Made by a program: the position numbers and the translations under genes. A model generated the notes under the pieces. It was not told the origin of the DNA, ran no database searches, and was given only the letters and a program-made list of their open reading frames with translations. This document shows, piece by piece, positions 34,183 through 35,027 of a stretch of 35,027 nt of DNA (position 1 is its first letter; each line of letters begins with the position of its first letter). The stretch is from NCBI GenBank assembly GCA_017464225.1, contig JAFUDW010000078.1:1-35027 (forward strand). The letters are read 5' to 3'. This DNA comes from Clostridia bacterium (GTDB taxonomy: Bacteria; Bacillota_A; Clostridia; Christensenellales; Aristaeellaceae).

Positions 34183-35027
34183 TCCAAAATAATCAATTCC
34201 GCGTTTGTATCAATATCATAACGTAGACATGTGTCAAATGTAGCTTGCCGAGAAAAATACTCAATATCTGCTTGCTCATCAGAAATTTCCGTAACTCTTG
34301 CTATCGAAATACGAAAACTTAAACCAGCAGGGATGTATTGAGTTGTTGCTTTTAGCGCGGTTCCGTTTATATATGCCCCATCTTCAAAATAACTATAATT
34401 CACACGAAAACCATCATTTGGCGTAACATAAATTGGATAATTAAAAGTCATTATATCTGAACGCACTCGGTTACTATAATTATTTATATTTCCACTACTT
34501 TGTGAACCGCGAGCAAAAGTAGTAAACTGAGTAAATAAGTTTTTACTTTCGTTTAATGCGCTCTTTAACTCCTCAACTTCCCCGCTCACCCCATCCGGCA
34601 CGGCCTTGATATTCGCCCCCGTCCCGCTGGTGGCCAGCGTATCACCCACGGCGATATCGGCGATCACCTCATAATACACCCCGTTATAGATCAGGTGATC
34701 CCCCGCCGCATGCGCCGCGCTGGCGGTGGTGGTGGATTCGCTGGGGGCGATATAGCTCAAGGCGGCCTGGGCGTTTTGCTCAATGGTGGCGTAGCCGTCC
34801 TCGCGTTCTTCCTCGGCGGTTTGGCGGTCCGTTTCTGCCTGGTCGCGCAGGCCCTCGGCGGTTTCGCGGGCTGTTTCCGCCTGGCCGCGCAGGCCCTCTG
34901 CCGTTTCGCGGGCTGTTTCCGCCTGGTCGCGCAGGCCCTCTGCCGTCACGCGGCCATTTTCCGCCTGCACCCGCATCTGCTCGGCATTGACGCGGCCGGT
35001 CTCGGCCAGCTGGCGGGCGGCCTCCGA
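34179..35027 (-). CDS. Tail fibre-like protein, 5' end beyond window
   Basis: The frame is open to the window edge (282 residues seen), so the true start lies to the right; the ATG at 34976 is only an internal Met. Five 14-residue coiled-coil repeats (AEGLRDQAETARET type) come first. A neck-like segment with HLIYNGVYYEVIADIAVGDTL (about residues 93-113 from that Met) follows, as in many phage fibres. Then a helix GEVEELKSALNESKNLF leads into an AT-rich C-terminal domain from about 34560. The C-terminal part resembles no family known to me. It is probably the stalk and tip of a tail fibre. Confidence 0.85.
   Translation of the reverse strand, partial: SEAARQLAETGRVNAEQMRVQAENGRVTAEGLRDQAETARETAEGLRGQAETARETAEGLRDQAETDRQTAEEEREDGYATIEQNAQAALSYIAPSESTTTASAAHAAGDHLIYNGVYYEVIADIAVGDTLATSGTGANIKAVPDGVSGEVEELKSALNESKNLFTQFTTFARGSQSSGNINNYSNRVRSDIMTFNYPIYVTPNDGFRVNYSYFEDGAYINGTALKATTQYIPAGLSFRISIARVTEISDEQADIEYFSRQATFDTCLRYDIDTNAELIILE
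34818..35027 (-). repeat. Five 42-bp repeats encoding coiled-coil units
   Basis: Units of 42 bases start at 35027, 34985, 34943, 34901 and 34859 and encode 14-residue heptad pairs. The three units AEGLRDQAETARET, AEGLRGQAETARET and AEGLRDQAETDRQT are nearly identical; the two outermost are more diverged. More copies may lie beyond the window. Such arrays can gain or lose units and change fibre length. Confidence 0.85.

Larger units (their letters stand above)
16848..35027 (-). mobile_element. Prophage or phage-derived late-gene block, incomplete at right
   Basis: All genes from about 16.9 kb to the right edge are on the minus strand and have phage character: tail fibre, propeller-like tail protein, NlpC/P60 endolysin, holin, small virion-type proteins and a giant polyvalent protein. 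The left border falls between the ftsA promoter and the polyvalent terminator. No integrase, repressor, terminase, portal or capsid gene is seen; they would lie beyond the right edge. Whether the element is active cannot be told. Codon use is similar to the host except in three AT-rich patches. Confidence 0.8.

Noticed and set aside
34818..35027. CRISPR array at the 42-bp repeats
   Set aside because: There are no unique spacers; the units are contiguous, in frame and encode a coiled coil.
16912..35027. Diversity-generating retroelement acting on the AT-rich tail genes
   Set aside because: No reverse transcriptase gene or template repeat is present in the window, and the AT-rich part shows no adenine-targeted variable repeat.

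Overview
The window reads as a chromosome segment of a fairly GC-rich member of the Clostridia (Bacillota), probably gut-associated, with a phage-derived block in its right half. The evidence is AGGAGG-type ribosome binding sites, consensus TTGACA/TATAAT promoters, a tandem glycine riboswitch, a Gram-positive style FtsA/FtsZ pair, and tail, lysis and polyvalent genes of the kind found in phages of gut Firmicutes. No rRNA or tRNA was found. The species cannot be named from the sequence.

Left block, 1-7.5 kb, minus strand: one operon driven by a strong promoter at 7500-7528. In transcription order it encodes an M20 amidohydrolase, a family 5 peptide-binding protein, two Opp/Dpp ATPases, two permeases and a small cytosolic C39-like cysteine peptidase. 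It looks like a peptide (or acylated amino acid) uptake and processing unit. A structured RNA candidate and a bidirectional terminator lie at the left edge.

7.6-11.4 kb, minus strand: a ZnuABC-type metal uptake operon. It starts with a tiny Cys/His-rich membrane protein and continues with the binding protein, ATPase, permease and a lipoprotein.

11.4-14.0 kb, plus strand: a promoter, a tandem glycine riboswitch with a terminator/antiterminator platform, an AGCS sodium:glycine/alanine symporter, and a small lysozyme-like orphan gene whose promoter is embedded in the preceding terminator.

14.0-16.8 kb, minus strand: ftsA-ftsZ with its own consensus promoter.

16.85-35 kb, minus strand: late genes of a prophage or phage-derived element. 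From the right edge they are a coiled tail-fibre protein (cut by the window), a beta-propeller-like tail protein, an NlpC/P60 endolysin with an SH3 domain, a holin, a papain-like protein, several small virion-type proteins, and a giant polyvalent protein. The polyvalent gene reads as one frame of about 3,729 codons, interrupted by a single in-frame amber codon at 24010-24012 immediately before its zincin metalloprotease motif. No other gene in the window ends in TAG. Distal to the amber codon it carries a zincin, a DdrB/ParB-like domain, an ADP-ribosyltransferase-like domain, a phage nuclease-like (PBECR-type) domain in an AT-rich patch, and C-terminal helical repeats. No integrase, terminase, portal or capsid gene is visible; these presumably lie to the right. 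Three TTGCAA palindromes at exact 11-bp spacing sit at the host/phage boundary.
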